Below are positions 36,177 through 46,117 of a DNA stretch of 64,000 nucleotides, in pieces. Source of the stretch: an uncultured Myxococcales bacterium (GTDB taxonomy: Bacteria; Myxococcota_A; UBA9042). Each line of letters begins with the position of its first letter. Within the stretch, counting starts at the first letter, position 1. Under the pieces are notes generated by a model, which saw only the letters and a program-made list of their open reading frames with translations, searched no databases and was not told the DNA's origin. Where the stretch lies: assembly GCA_903919145.1 (NCBI GenBank), contig CAIXGW010000041.1, positions 1-64,000 of the forward strand. Reading direction: 5' to 3'. The translations under genes and the position numbers were made by a program.

Positions 36177-37490
36177 ATGAAAGTTGTTGTGATTGGCAGC
36201 GGTTACGTAGGGCTTGTTGCGGGCGCCTGCTTCGCGCACAGCGGCAATGACGTGACCTGCGTGGACATCGACGCCCGCAAGGTCGAGCGGCTGACCCAGG
36301 GGATCCTGCCAATCTACGAGCCCGGGCTCGACGACCTGGTGCTGCAAGGGGTCTCTGCCGAGCGCCTGCGCTTTACCACCCAGGGCAACGAGGCGATTTC
36401 GCAAGCAGATACCGTGTTCATTGCCGTGGGCACGCCCCCCCAGGAAGACGGGTCGGCCGACCTCAGCCACGTGCTCACGGTGGCCAAGACGATTGGAGAG
36501 AATCTGCAGGGTTATACCGCGGTGGTGGTCAAGTCGACGGTTCCGATCGGCACCTGCGACAAAGTCCGCGCCATCCTTGCACCGCTGGCGGCGGATCGGC
36601 CCGGGGTCAGCGTCGATGTGGTGTCCAATCCAGAATTCCTCAAAGAAGGCGCAGCGCTAGACGACTTTCTGCACCCCGACCGCGTGGTCTGTGGCACCGA
36701 CACCGTGCGCGCCAGGGCCATGCTAGACGAGCTGTACCGCCCCTTTGTCGAAAAGGCCGACCAGATCCTGCACATGGACATCCGGTCGTCGGAGATGACC
36801 AAGTACGCCGCCAACGCCATGCTCGCCACCAGAATCTCTTTTATGAACGAAGTTGCCAACCTGTGTGACCTGGTCGGTGCCGACGTCAAGAATGTCCAGC
36901 GCGGCATTGGCAGCGACGCCCGCATCGGCGCCTTGTTCCTTAACCCGGGGATTGGCTACGGCGGATCGTGTTTTCCCAAGGATGTCAAGGCGTTGATGTC
37001 CACTGGTCGCGATGCCGGTCTGGCCATGGAGATCCTGTCGGCTGTGGAATCGGTCAATGACCAGCAAAAAGGCCTGCTGGCCCGCCGCCTGATCGCCCGC
37101 CTTGGCGACGACCTGCAGGGCAAGACCGTGGCGCTGCTGGGCCTGGCTTTCAAGCCCGACACCGACGACATGCGCGAGGCGCCAAGCCTGACGGTGGTGC
37201 GCAAGCTGCGCGCGGCCGGCGCCAAGGTGCTGGGCTATGACCCGGTGGCGCAGGAGACCGCTGCGGCAGAATTGCACGACACGATCACCTATTGCCGGAC
37301 GTGGCAGCAAGCCGTGGCCAGCGCCGACGCCGTGCTGCTGCTGACCGAGTGGCGGGAGCTGCGCCAAATCTCCCCTGCCGAGCTGGCCGCCGCGACCCAG
37401 TGCCGGCTGCTGTTTGATGGTCGCAATGCCTGGGACCCCAAGGTATTTGCCGCTGCAGGCTTTGAGTACCACGGCGTTGGCCGCCGCTAG
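36177..37490 (+). CDS. ugd: UDP-glucose 6-dehydrogenase
   Basis: MKVVVIGSGYVGLVAGACFAHSGNDVTCVDID; NPEFLKEGAALDDFLHPDRVV; NPGIGYGGSCFPKDVKAL. Confidence 0.96.
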   Translation: MKVVVIGSGYVGLVAGACFAHSGNDVTCVDIDARKVERLTQGILPIYEPGLDDLVLQGVSAERLRFTTQGNEAISQADTVFIAVGTPPQEDGSADLSHVLTVAKTIGENLQGYTAVVVKSTVPIGTCDKVRAILAPLAADRPGVSVDVVSNPEFLKEGAALDDFLHPDRVVCGTDTVRARAMLDELYRPFVEKADQILHMDIRSSEMTKYAANAMLATRISFMNEVANLCDLVGADVKNVQRGIGSDARIGALFLNPGIGYGGSCFPKDVKALMSTGRDAGLAMEILSAVESVNDQQKGLLARRLIARLGDDLQGKTVALLGLAFKPDTDDMREAPSLTVVRKLRAAGAKVLGYDPVAQETAAAELHDTITYCRTWQQAVASADAVLLLTEWRELRQISPAELAAATQCRLLFDGRNAWDPKVFAAAGFEYHGVGRR

Positions 37491-37503
37491 CCTGGCAGCC
37501 CCA

Positions 37504-37535
37504 GACAACTCCCAGGGGAATGTCTGATCCTTGAA
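37504..37535 (+). repeat. REP-like palindrome copy 6 (GACAACTCCCAGGGGAATGTCTGATCCTTGAA)
   Basis: Same architecture and CTGATCCTTGAA tail; 13 bp after the ugd stop. Confidence 0.8.
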
Positions 37536-37636
37536 AGGACAGCTGATCTTGGTGGGGCGCCGTGGGTTGAGCATTGCAATTCTTTCCGCTAACCTCCGGG
37601 TCGCCGTCGCCAAACCCGCGGAAGACCGGAGCCTAG

Positions 37637-39697
37637 ATGACCATGCCCGCGGGCGAAGCCCTTGCCACCTCTGCCCCGGACCACACAGCTCCACCGGTGG
37701 CGCTGCCCGACTTGCTGCTGGTGCCGGCCGACGACCGCGAGCGGGTCTGGTTTGAGACCTACTACCAGGGCGACACCCAAAAGCAGCTGACCGTGCGGGC
37801 CGTCTTGATGGGCTCGGTGCTCGGCGCGTTCATGTCGCTTTCCAACCTCTACGTCGGCCTCAAGACCGGCTGGAGCCTGGGGGTAGCGATCACGTCGTGC
37901 ATCCTGAGCTATGCCATCTGGCAGACGTTTCTCAAGATCGGCCTGGCCAAAGAGCCCATGACGATCCTGGAAAACAACTGCATGCAGTCCACGGCCACCT
38001 CGGCCGGCGCGTCTACGGGCGGCACCATGGTGTCGGCCATCGCCGCCTACCTGCTCATCACCGGCGAAAACATGAGCTTTTGGTCGCTGTTTTGGTGGAC
38101 GGCGTTTCTGGCCTTGCTGGGCGTGTGCATGGCCGTGCCCATGAAGCGCCAGATGATCAACCGCGAGCAGCTCAAATTCCCCAGCGGAATTGCCGCTGCC
38201 GAGACGCTGCGTTCGCTGCACGCCGCTGGCTCTGACGCTATCGACAAAGCCCGCGCGCTGTTTATCGCCCTGGGGGCGGGGGCCGTGATCAAGTGGCTCA
38301 TAGAGGGCCAGGCCGCCCTGGTCACCAAGTCGCTGGTGCCGGCGTGGCTGGCGCTGCCAAGTGAATGGGCTCTGCCTTTTTCCATCGGCAAGCGCTCCGC
38401 CGAGTCCTACGCGCTGACTCTTCCCGTCGACCCTATGATGATGGCGGCCGGAGCCATTGTTGGCATGCGCACGGCGGCCTCCATGGCCGTGGGGGCCGTG
38501 CTGGTCTTTGGCGTGGTGGGGCCGCAGCTCGACCGCGCCGGGGTGTTCAAGGAGATGAAGCTGACCGACTTGTCTGCCCAGGTGGCCGAAGTTCAGCTGG
38601 CCCTGCAGACGGCCCCGGCCGAAAAACACGCAGAGCTCAACAAGAAAATGGTGGCCACCCGCGCCAAGATCGCCACGGTAGAAAACCAAGGCGTAGAGCC
38701 AGCTCTGATGATCCGCAAGTGGTCCCTGTGGACCGGCTCGGCGATGATGGTGTCTTCTGGCCTGATGGCGTTTGGCTTTCAGTGGCGCAGCATCGGCCGG
38801 GCGCTGGGCGGGGCAACGGCGCTGCTGCGGCGGCGCAAGTCCAGCCAGGTCGATCCCCTGGAGGCCATCGAGGTGCCGCCGACCTGGATGCTCATTGGCC
38901 TTGGCATCTCAGCCACCGGCTGCATCGCCATTCTTCACCACGAGTGGGGCGTGGCGTGGTACTGGGGGCTGATTGCCATCGCCTTGTCTTTCCTGCTGTC
39001 GCTGGTCGCCTGTCGCGCTACCGGAGAGACGGACATCACGCCGATTGGTGCCATGGGCAAGGTAACCCAGCTGTTCTATGGTGTGGCGCTGCCCAACCAC
39101 GCCGTGGCCAACCTGATGACGGCAGGGGTCACCGCAGGGGCCGCCGGTGCCGCGGCCGATCTGCTCATCGACCTCAAGTCCGGCTATCTGCTCGGCGCCA
39201 ATCCGCGCAAGCAGTTCATTGCTCAGGCTTGGGGCATTGTCGCGGGCACCTTGGTCGTCGTGCCGGTGTGGTACATCCTGGTGCCGACCGCCGCCGCCAT
39301 CGGCTCGGCCTCCAAGAATTTTCCAGCGCCGGCAGCCGAAGTTTGGGCCTCTGTCGCCAAGTTGCTCAGCCAGGGCCTGGGTTCTTTGCACCCCACCATC
39401 CTGATGGGCATGGCCGTGGGCGCAGTGCTGGGCGTCGCTTTGACGATCGCCGATCAGTACGCCCCGCCGCCCATCAAGAAATGGCTGCCCTCGGCCACTG
39501 GCCTGGGCCTGGCCTGCGTCATCAACTTCGCCGATTCCATTGCCTTCTTGATCGGGGCCGTGGTCGCGCACCTGTGGCAGAAGTGGGACGGCAAGCACGC
39601 CGACAAGCTGCTGGTCCCCGTCGCCTCTGGCATCATCGCCGGAGAGAGCATCTTGGGCATTGCCATCGCGCTGCTGCAGGCGACTGGCACCCTGTAG
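37637..39697 (+). CDS. OPT family oligopeptide transporter
   Basis: QLTVRAVLMGSVLGAFMSLSNLYVGLKTGWSLGVAITSCILSY; NCMQSTATSAGASTGGTMVSAIAAYLL; multi-TM. Confidence 0.92.
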   Translation: MTMPAGEALATSAPDHTAPPVALPDLLLVPADDRERVWFETYYQGDTQKQLTVRAVLMGSVLGAFMSLSNLYVGLKTGWSLGVAITSCILSYAIWQTFLKIGLAKEPMTILENNCMQSTATSAGASTGGTMVSAIAAYLLITGENMSFWSLFWWTAFLALLGVCMAVPMKRQMINREQLKFPSGIAAAETLRSLHAAGSDAIDKARALFIALGAGAVIKWLIEGQAALVTKSLVPAWLALPSEWALPFSIGKRSAESYALTLPVDPMMMAAGAIVGMRTAASMAVGAVLVFGVVGPQLDRAGVFKEMKLTDLSAQVAEVQLALQTAPAEKHAELNKKMVATRAKIATVENQGVEPALMIRKWSLWTGSAMMVSSGLMAFGFQWRSIGRALGGATALLRRRKSSQVDPLEAIEVPPTWMLIGLGISATGCIAILHHEWGVAWYWGLIAIALSFLLSLVACRATGETDITPIGAMGKVTQLFYGVALPNHAVANLMTAGVTAGAAGAAADLLIDLKSGYLLGANPRKQFIAQAWGIVAGTLVVVPVWYILVPTAAAIGSASKNFPAPAAEVWASVAKLLSQGLGSLHPTILMGMAVGAVLGVALTIADQYAPPPIKKWLPSATGLGLACVINFADSIAFLIGAVVAHLWQKWDGKHADKLLVPVASGIIAGESILGIAIALLQATGTL

Positions 39698-39709
39698 CGA
39701 GGAGAGGCT

Positions 39710-40753
39710 GTGACCCGCGCCGACCTGCGCCCGACCGAAAACCAGCGGATTCGTCAGACGGCTGTGCGGACCGCCTCGCTGGTCGGCGGCATCCTGGTCG
39801 TTGGCACCATTGGCTATGGGGGCATAGAAGGCTGGTCCTTCGGCGACAGCCTGTTCATGACGGTCATCACCCTGGCCACCATCGGCTACGGCGAAGTTCA
39901 TCCGCTGAGCGATCTGGGCCGCGCCTTCACCATCTTCATTATCTTTGTTGGCGTGGGCACTTTGGGCTACGCCTTTGCCGAGGTCACGGCCTTCTTGACC
40001 AGCGGTGGCCTGCGCGCCTACCGCCGCCGCGATCGCCTGGAGCGTATCATGCGAGAATTGAAGGGCCACACCATTGTCTGTGGCTGCGGCCGGCTTGGCA
40101 CGGCGCTGGTCGAAGAGCTGCACGCCGAGGGCCAGCCGTTTGTGGTCATCGACCGTGACCCCAAAGTGTTAGAGAGGCTTGGGCTATTTGGAGACATCGC
40201 CTTTTTGCAGGGAGATGCCAATGACGACGCCATGCTGCACGCCGCAGGTGTGGACCGCGCCCACGCACTGGTAGCGGCGCTGAATGACGACGCTTCCAAC
40301 GTGTTTTTGACCCTGACAGCGCGGGTGCTGACCAAGGAGACCAATCCCCAGCTGATCATCCACGGCAAGGCCGAAGACCCGGCCTCACTGGTCAAGCTAG
40401 AGCGCGCTGGCGCCAACCACGTGTTCAGCCCAGGGCGGGTGGTGGGCCACCGGATTGCCCATCAGATCTTGCGCCCGGCGATCACCGAGCTCATCGGGCT
40501 GTCGACCCGCAAAGGCGACCTGGAGCTGGGCATTGAGGAGCTGCAGGCTCAGAACATTGGCGCCGTAGGCAAGACCCTGCGCCAATCGGGGCTGTGGGGC
40601 CGCCCAGAGCTGATGGTGCTGGCCGTAAAAACCCGCGACGGTGGGGTCGTCTTTCCGCCCAAGCCCGATGAGCCGCTGCAGCACGGCGACCGCGTGGTCC
40701 TGCTCGGCCGCCCTGACCAGCTGATTCAGCCGGTGGTGTTTGGCAAGAATTAG
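39710..40753 (+). CDS. Potassium channel with RCK/TrkA-N and TrkA-C domains
   Basis: Pore motif TLATIGYGEVHPLSDLGR; HTIVCGCGRLGTALVEELHAEGQPFVVIDRD. Confidence 0.92.
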   Translation: MTRADLRPTENQRIRQTAVRTASLVGGILVVGTIGYGGIEGWSFGDSLFMTVITLATIGYGEVHPLSDLGRAFTIFIIFVGVGTLGYAFAEVTAFLTSGGLRAYRRRDRLERIMRELKGHTIVCGCGRLGTALVEELHAEGQPFVVIDRDPKVLERLGLFGDIAFLQGDANDDAMLHAAGVDRAHALVAALNDDASNVFLTLTARVLTKETNPQLIIHGKAEDPASLVKLERAGANHVFSPGRVVGHRIAHQILRPAITELIGLSTRKGDLELGIEELQAQNIGAVGKTLRQSGLWGRPELMVLAVKTRDGGVVFPPKPDEPLQHGDRVVLLGRPDQLIQPVVFGKN

Positions 40754-40855
40754 GTCGCAAAGGACTGACAAGTATCTGATCGCCGTACGAATTCTAGCAC
40801 GGCCGCGCCCTAGAAACGGTCGCCCCGGGCACCGCAGTGCCGCTTGGGCCCAAGG

Positions 40856-42130
40856 TCAGTCGGCCATCGCGCTGCCCATGCCCACCGGCCCGTCCAAGTC
40901 GCTGACGCTCAGCGAATAGCGCCGCTCTTCAAAGGCATAGGGCCCCGGCACCAGCTCAATCACGGTGTGGATGGGGATTTCCATGTTCAGCACGTCTTCG
41001 GGGCGCTTGTCCATGAAGTAGGCGTACAGCATCCGCAGTACCGCCTGATGGCCAATGACCAAAACCGGCTCGCTCTCTCTCTCCAGCTCCAAGATCACCG
41101 GCTCCAGGCGTTGCACCACGTCGACATAGCTCTCTCCCCGCGGGTAGCGGTAGTTGAGCTTGTCTACAGCGCGCGCATCGAATTCTTGAGGCATTTTCTG
41201 GGCGATCTCTTGGTAGGTCATGCCATCGCACACGCCGGCGTCGATCTCGTCCAAGGCGCGCCACGGCATGGACGGGACCTGCAGGTAGCTGGCCGTCTCG
41301 ATGGTGCGACGCAGCGTGCTGGTCCACACGTTGGGCGGCCGGATCGAGTGCTCGCGCACAAACCGGCTCAGCGCTTTGGCATAGAGGTGCCCCTCTGGGC
41401 TCAAGCTGGTGTCGCCACCGATCCGTCCTTGCACGTTGAAGTCCGACTCGCCGTGGCGGGTCAGCCAGATGGGGCGGCGCACCAGGTGCAGGTTCATCAA
41501 GAAGTTGACCAGTTTTCCCGGCAGGAAGCCGCGAATGCCGTGCATGACGATGATGCGGCCCACATCAATGAGCTTGATGTAGGCGTAGTCCTCTTCTGTT
41601 ACCGGCTCATAGGTGCGGCTGTAGTGATCAATGCGCGCGCGGAAGTCGCGGGCGGCATCGTCAGGGTTCATGCCCTCATAGTCGGGCGAAGTCAGCTTGG
41701 TTTCGCGGATGTTGGCCTCGACGATCGACGGGTCCTCGCACACCGACTCGATAAACACCACGTCCAGCCCGGCGGCCTGACAGCGATCGTAGACCTGGCG
41801 GCGGCGCTGGGCATTGGTGTTGGTGGCGTCGTAGATGCCCACGCGGCCGCCGCCCTTCATCCACACCAGCATGTCGTCCAGCGCCGCAGTCGCCAGCTCA
41901 TTGCGCAGGCGGTTGCCCTCGACATTGGCTGGATCAAAGAAATCGTGGCGGTGGTGGGTGCCCAGCTTGCGCCGGCGGTAGTCGCCGATGTTGAAGGTGC
42001 GCGCACTAAAACCCAGCCAGTTCAAATAGCGCGCCAGCTTGCGCGACACAAAAGTCTTGCCGCGGGCGGGCAGGCCAACCAAGACCAGGACCAGCTTGGT
42101 GGCTTCGGGAGTGAAGGGGTCGTAGCGCAT
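40856..42130 (-). CDS. Bifunctional 6-phosphofructo-2-kinase/fructose-2,6-bisphosphatase (PFKFB-like)
   Basis: VLVGLPARGKTFVSRKLARYLNWLGFSARTFNIGDYRR; YDATNTNAQRRR; FIESVCEDPSIVEANI; LTRHGESDFNVQGRIGGDTSLSPEG; IGHQAVLRMLYAYFMDK. Confidence 0.93.
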   Translation of the reverse strand: MRYDPFTPEATKLVLVLVGLPARGKTFVSRKLARYLNWLGFSARTFNIGDYRRRKLGTHHRHDFFDPANVEGNRLRNELATAALDDMLVWMKGGGRVGIYDATNTNAQRRRQVYDRCQAAGLDVVFIESVCEDPSIVEANIRETKLTSPDYEGMNPDDAARDFRARIDHYSRTYEPVTEEDYAYIKLIDVGRIIVMHGIRGFLPGKLVNFLMNLHLVRRPIWLTRHGESDFNVQGRIGGDTSLSPEGHLYAKALSRFVREHSIRPPNVWTSTLRRTIETASYLQVPSMPWRALDEIDAGVCDGMTYQEIAQKMPQEFDARAVDKLNYRYPRGESYVDVVQRLEPVILELERESEPVLVIGHQAVLRMLYAYFMDKRPEDVLNMEIPIHTVIELVPGPYAFEERRYSLSVSDLDGPVGMGSAMAD

Positions 42131-42319
42131 CGGTTCCTCAGCGGTGGGCAAATTGACGAGCGCGCAAGCATAGCACAGCTCGTTTGCCTTGTCGGGTATA
42201 GGTGATGTGCTAGGATGGGCCGTCGGCCAGCGGGCACCCCCCACAGGGCGAGGGCGGCCACCAAACTCCTTCAATCCCAACAGAACCACCCAAGCAGCAC
42301 CGCTGCCGTTAGGAGAGCC

Positions 42320-42550
42320 ATGCAGCCTCGCCAAGGTACCGCCTCAGAATTCGTTCTGTCGATCTTGACCAAGCACCCCGACCGCGAATTTCGCCCGGGC
42401 GACCTGGCGGACCTATCGGCCGGTCGCTTCAGCCGCGACAACATCTTTGCCTCGCTCAGGTTGTTCTTTGCCGACGGCCAGGTGATCCGCAACAAGGATG
42501 GCCGCGACGCCTGGTGGGCGATTACTGAAGCCGGCCTGCAGACCCGCTAG
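42320..42550 (+). CDS. Small putative winged-helix protein
   Basis: SD-like AGGAG upstream of ATG; FRPGDLADLSAGRFSRDNIFASLRLFFADGQVIRNKDGRDAWWAITEAG. Confidence 0.5.
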   Translation: MQPRQGTASEFVLSILTKHPDREFRPGDLADLSAGRFSRDNIFASLRLFFADGQVIRNKDGRDAWWAITEAGLQTR

Positions 42551-42689
42551 TACCCCAAACCCCAATTTCGTTCCGGGTTCCGCAGCGGACGCGGTTTGGG
42601 GTACGGAACAAGACCCAGCAGCAGCCGCCAAGACCTGTGAACAAGAGCCGGGTGTAACCCGGATCGAATGCACGGTCTTGGGTACTAGC
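42546..42689. repeat. ~144-bp intergenic element with inverted arms (GCTAGTACCC ... GGGTACTAGC)
   Basis: 10-bp perfect terminal inverted repeat; arms similar over ~40 bp; internal hairpin CCGGGT-GTA-ACCCGG. Confidence 0.8.
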
Positions 42690-42742
42690 CCTGAGCCCCT
42701 TCTCTCCTGCATCGCCGTCCTGTGCGGCACTGAGCGGGCACC

Positions 42743-44089
42743 ATGCCATCATTGCAGTTTCCCCTACAGGAGAGCTTGTATGCCGAGCACCTGAGTGTGC
42801 TTCAGCGCGGCTATGAGCGAGTACTGGAACAGCACGGCTACGCATGCGCAGTGGTCCTGAGCGGTCAGCCCTTGCGCAAGTCCATGGCAGATGACCAGTA
42901 CTGGCCGCTGCGCATCACCCCGCACTTTGCCCACTGGCTGCCCCTGCAGTCGCCTGGCTGTGCGCTGGTGGTGCAGGCTGGGCAGCGCCCGCGGCTGTTG
43001 TGGTGGCAGTGCGCCGATTTCTGGGAGGGGCCGCCAGAGCCCGCGTCGCTGCTGTGGCGCGAACACCTGACGGTAGAGACCTACACCGACGCCGAGCACC
43101 TGCTGCGCCAGCTGCCGCGCCCTGCCGCGCTGTGGCTGGGAGACGACCGCGAGCTGGCCACCCTGGGGGACCCGGACCCCGACGCCGAGCGCCGACTGCG
43201 GGCCGTCAGGGATCTGGACGAGCTGCGGGTTCACAAAACCCCCTACGAAGTCGAGTGTTTGGTCCACGCCAATGCCCGCGCGGCGGCCGGGCACCAGCGG
43301 GTGCGGCTGGCCTTTGCCAGTGGCGACTGCAGCGAGCTGGACCTGCACCTGCAGTACTTGTTGGCTACCTCTCAAGATGATCCAGAGACCCCTTACAAGA
43401 ACATCGTGGCGCTGGGCCACCACGCCGCCACCTTGCACCACGTGGCCTATGGCAAGCGCCCGGGCCAAGCGCAGTCTCTGCTGCTGGATGCCGGCGCCAC
43501 GTTTCTGGGCTATCACGCAGACATTACCAGAACTTGGATCAAGGGAGACGGCGCGGCCGCCGATGTGTTTCGGGCCCTCATCGACGGCGTAGAGCGTCTG
43601 CAGCTGGCCCTCTGCGACGGCGCCACCGCCGGCCGCAACTATCAGGACCTGCACGATCAGGCCCACCTGCACATCGGCGTCTTGCTGCGCGACCTTGGGA
43701 TCGTGCACAGCTCGGCCGAAGAGAGCGTAGCCAAAGAGGTGACGTTCGCCCTGTTTCCCCATGGCCTGGGCCACTCTCTGGGCCTGCAGACCCATGACGT
43801 GGCCTGTGCCCGCATCCGCCCCCGCGCCGACAACCCGTACCTGCGCACGACCCGCCTGATCGAGCCGGGCATGGCCCTGACCGTCGAGCCGGGCGTCTAC
43901 TTCATTGACGCTCTGCTGCAGCCGCTGCGCCACGGCCCACAGGCGGCGCTGCTCAACTGGCCGCTGCTGCAGGCGCTGGCGCCCTTTGGCGGGGTCCGCA
44001 TCGAAGACGACTTGATCATCGGCAGCGGCCCTCAGGGCTTGCGCAACCTGACCCGAGAGGTCCTGCCCCAGGGCGGCGGCGCGGCCTGA
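42743..44089 (+). CDS. pepQ: M24-family Xaa-Pro dipeptidase
   Basis: LLDAGATFLGYHADITRTW; HGLGHSLGLQTHDV; IEPGMALTVEPGVYFI; GVRIEDDLII. Confidence 0.85.
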   Translation: MPSLQFPLQESLYAEHLSVLQRGYERVLEQHGYACAVVLSGQPLRKSMADDQYWPLRITPHFAHWLPLQSPGCALVVQAGQRPRLLWWQCADFWEGPPEPASLLWREHLTVETYTDAEHLLRQLPRPAALWLGDDRELATLGDPDPDAERRLRAVRDLDELRVHKTPYEVECLVHANARAAAGHQRVRLAFASGDCSELDLHLQYLLATSQDDPETPYKNIVALGHHAATLHHVAYGKRPGQAQSLLLDAGATFLGYHADITRTWIKGDGAAADVFRALIDGVERLQLALCDGATAGRNYQDLHDQAHLHIGVLLRDLGIVHSSAEESVAKEVTFALFPHGLGHSLGLQTHDVACARIRPRADNPYLRTTRLIEPGMALTVEPGVYFIDALLQPLRHGPQAALLNWPLLQALAPFGGVRIEDDLIIGSGPQGLRNLTREVLPQGGGAA

Positions 44090-44152
44090 CCGCGGTCTGG
44101 GCGGTTGAGTCAGCAATTTTGAGCAATTGCAAACGGATTGCGGCAAGAGCCC

Positions 44153-46117
44153 TTAGGCCGTGCCATGGCGCAGCTGCAGCCACATCTTCTCGGAACGCTG
44201 CTGCAGCTCTGCCAGGTTGTCCACGCCGCGCTGGTAGAGGTGGTCCAGCATTTGCTCGGCGTAGGCGGTGCTGGCCTGGCGTTCGCGCACCAGCTCGGCC
44301 ATCTGCTGCTCCAGGCCTTCTTGCAGCACTCCGCAGTTCACGTCGATGGCCACGTACTGGTCGACCTTGGGCCGCGGCCGCCGTCGCCCGCCAAACCGGA
44401 CTTCCAGCGCCTGCCGCCACTGGACCAGCGCCTCGATGACGGGCAGCGTCAGGCCGGGCAGGCCGACAAGGCGATCGCGCTCCACGTCGGCGGCCGTCTG
44501 AATCTGCCTGAGCAGCAAAGTCTTCTTGCGGTCCTGGGTCACTGCAGGGGGCAGATCGGCTTGCAGCAGGGGCACTTGCTCCAGCGCTTGCTGCAGCGCC
44601 GGGTCAATGGCATCGCGCTCCAGCTTGTCGATCTCTTGCTGGCGACGGGCCACCATGCCCAAGTGCCGGTCGGTCAGCAAGCTGAAGGCTTCGGCGATCT
44701 GCCGGTCGCGGGCGCGGTGCTGATAGGCCTCGGCCCGCCACAAGTCGCCGTGGTGGACCACCGTTTCCAAGCGAGTCTGCAGGTCCTGCACGGCATTTTG
44801 CCACGGCTTGAGCCGCCCGCGCTGCCACAGAACGCCGGCCACCCACACGCCAATGCCTGGGCCCAGCAGCGCCTTGGCTGACCAGCCGCTGTCCTGCGCC
44901 AGAAACGCAGTGCCGCTCAGCGCCATCAGCCCGCCCAACACCCTGACGTAGTAGCTGGGCACGTGGGCCGGCGGGTCGTGGCGGATCACCCGCTGCGCCA
45001 GCGCCAGCACCTGCTCTTGGCCCAGCGGCTGCTCATAGACAGTGGGATCGGGCGGCGCTGCCGTCGTTGCCATGGCGCGGCACAGCTCTTCCAGGACGTC
45101 GGTCCGAGGCGCCCAAGTGGAGACGTACTGATCGCGACCAGCCCGCGCAAAATACGCGTAGTGCAGGCTCGCTTCAATCTGGCACCACGGGCAGCGCGAT
45201 GCCCCTTTGGGGACGGCATGGGCGTCTTCGACCGGGCAGGTCTCCAGCTCTTCGGCAAAGGACAGCAGGTGCTGCAGCCACTGCTGCGGAGACGGCCGGC
45301 CCTCTTCTGCGCCCTCTGCACCAAAGGCCAGCAAGAAGCTTTGCTGGATCGCCCCAGGTGCTGCCGTCATGGGCAGCAGGTGCGGCAGGCGCTGGGCCAC
45401 CTGCGGGTAGTCGAATTCGCTTGCGGCAATGGCCGCACCCAGGTCGCCGGCCAGACCGCCCGAGAAGGGGTGGCGACCCATAAACACCAGCTTGAACAGC
45501 AGCACGGCCAAGCCAAAGCGGTCATGGTTGGGTGTGCGGACGACCTGCGAGAAGCGCACGCCCTGCAGCTCTGGCGGGGTGTAGTCAGCCACGCCCACGC
45601 CGGTCAGGTAAACGCGCTCGCCCTGGCGAATCTGAAAGGAGTCGGCATCCACCAGCCACGGCCGGCCCAGGCCGTCCAGCAGCAGGTTGCGCTCGTTGAC
45701 GTCGCCGACTACCACCCCGTGGGTGTGCAGCCCGGCAAAGATCCGGGCGCACTGGGCTGCCACCTCGACCAGGGTTCGCCAGCTGGCCTTGGGAAAAGTC
45801 TGCTTGCGCTGTTCTGGGTTATAGAGTTCGTGCACCGGGTGCTGGCTGGCCAGGCGCGTCATCACAAAGCCGCGCACCCGTCCCTCTTGGTCGCGCAGAA
45901 TTCTCTGGGGCCAGGCGCACTGTTCGGCCAGCTCTGGGGCGCGCCGCAGCAGCTGCACCATCCAGCTCAGCTTGTCGACGCGCTCTTGGCCAGGCATTTC
46001 GGTGTAGATCTTGGCAGCCAGCGTCGGCTCGCCAGCGACGGCGTGGACAAAGCCTTCGCCGCCGCGGCCAATCTCGGCGGCCAGCTCGATGCGCCGTTCG
46101 CCGTCATGCAGCTGCAT
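44153..46117 (-). CDS. Protein kinase-like (YegI/TerY-P type) with zinc-ribbon-like, TM and helix-hairpin-helix C-terminus
   Basis: IGRGGEGFVHAVAGEPTLAAKIY; GDVNERNLLLDGLGRPWLVDADSFQI; HDRFGLAVLLFKLVFMGRHPF; RDRLVGLPGLTLPVIEALVQW (HhH-like). Confidence 0.8.
   Translation of the reverse strand: MQLHDGERRIELAAEIGRGGEGFVHAVAGEPTLAAKIYTEMPGQERVDKLSWMVQLLRRAPELAEQCAWPQRILRDQEGRVRGFVMTRLASQHPVHELYNPEQRKQTFPKASWRTLVEVAAQCARIFAGLHTHGVVVGDVNERNLLLDGLGRPWLVDADSFQIRQGERVYLTGVGVADYTPPELQGVRFSQVVRTPNHDRFGLAVLLFKLVFMGRHPFSGGLAGDLGAAIAASEFDYPQVAQRLPHLLPMTAAPGAIQQSFLLAFGAEGAEEGRPSPQQWLQHLLSFAEELETCPVEDAHAVPKGASRCPWCQIEASLHYAYFARAGRDQYVSTWAPRTDVLEELCRAMATTAAPPDPTVYEQPLGQEQVLALAQRVIRHDPPAHVPSYYVRVLGGLMALSGTAFLAQDSGWSAKALLGPGIGVWVAGVLWQRGRLKPWQNAVQDLQTRLETVVHHGDLWRAEAYQHRARDRQIAEAFSLLTDRHLGMVARRQQEIDKLERDAIDPALQQALEQVPLLQADLPPAVTQDRKKTLLLRQIQTAADVERDRLVGLPGLTLPVIEALVQWRQALEVRFGGRRRPRPKVDQYVAIDVNCGVLQEGLEQQMAELVRERQASTAYAEQMLDHLYQRGVDNLAELQQRSEKMWLQLRHGTA

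Noticed and set aside
40754-40855. Terminator hairpin between convergent K+ channel and PFKFB-like genes (GGCAC-CGCA-GTGCC)
   Set aside because: Five-bp stem with no T tract; frequent by chance at this GC content.
40844-42205. 453-aa plus-strand ORF
   Set aside because: Antisense to the PFKFB-like gene.
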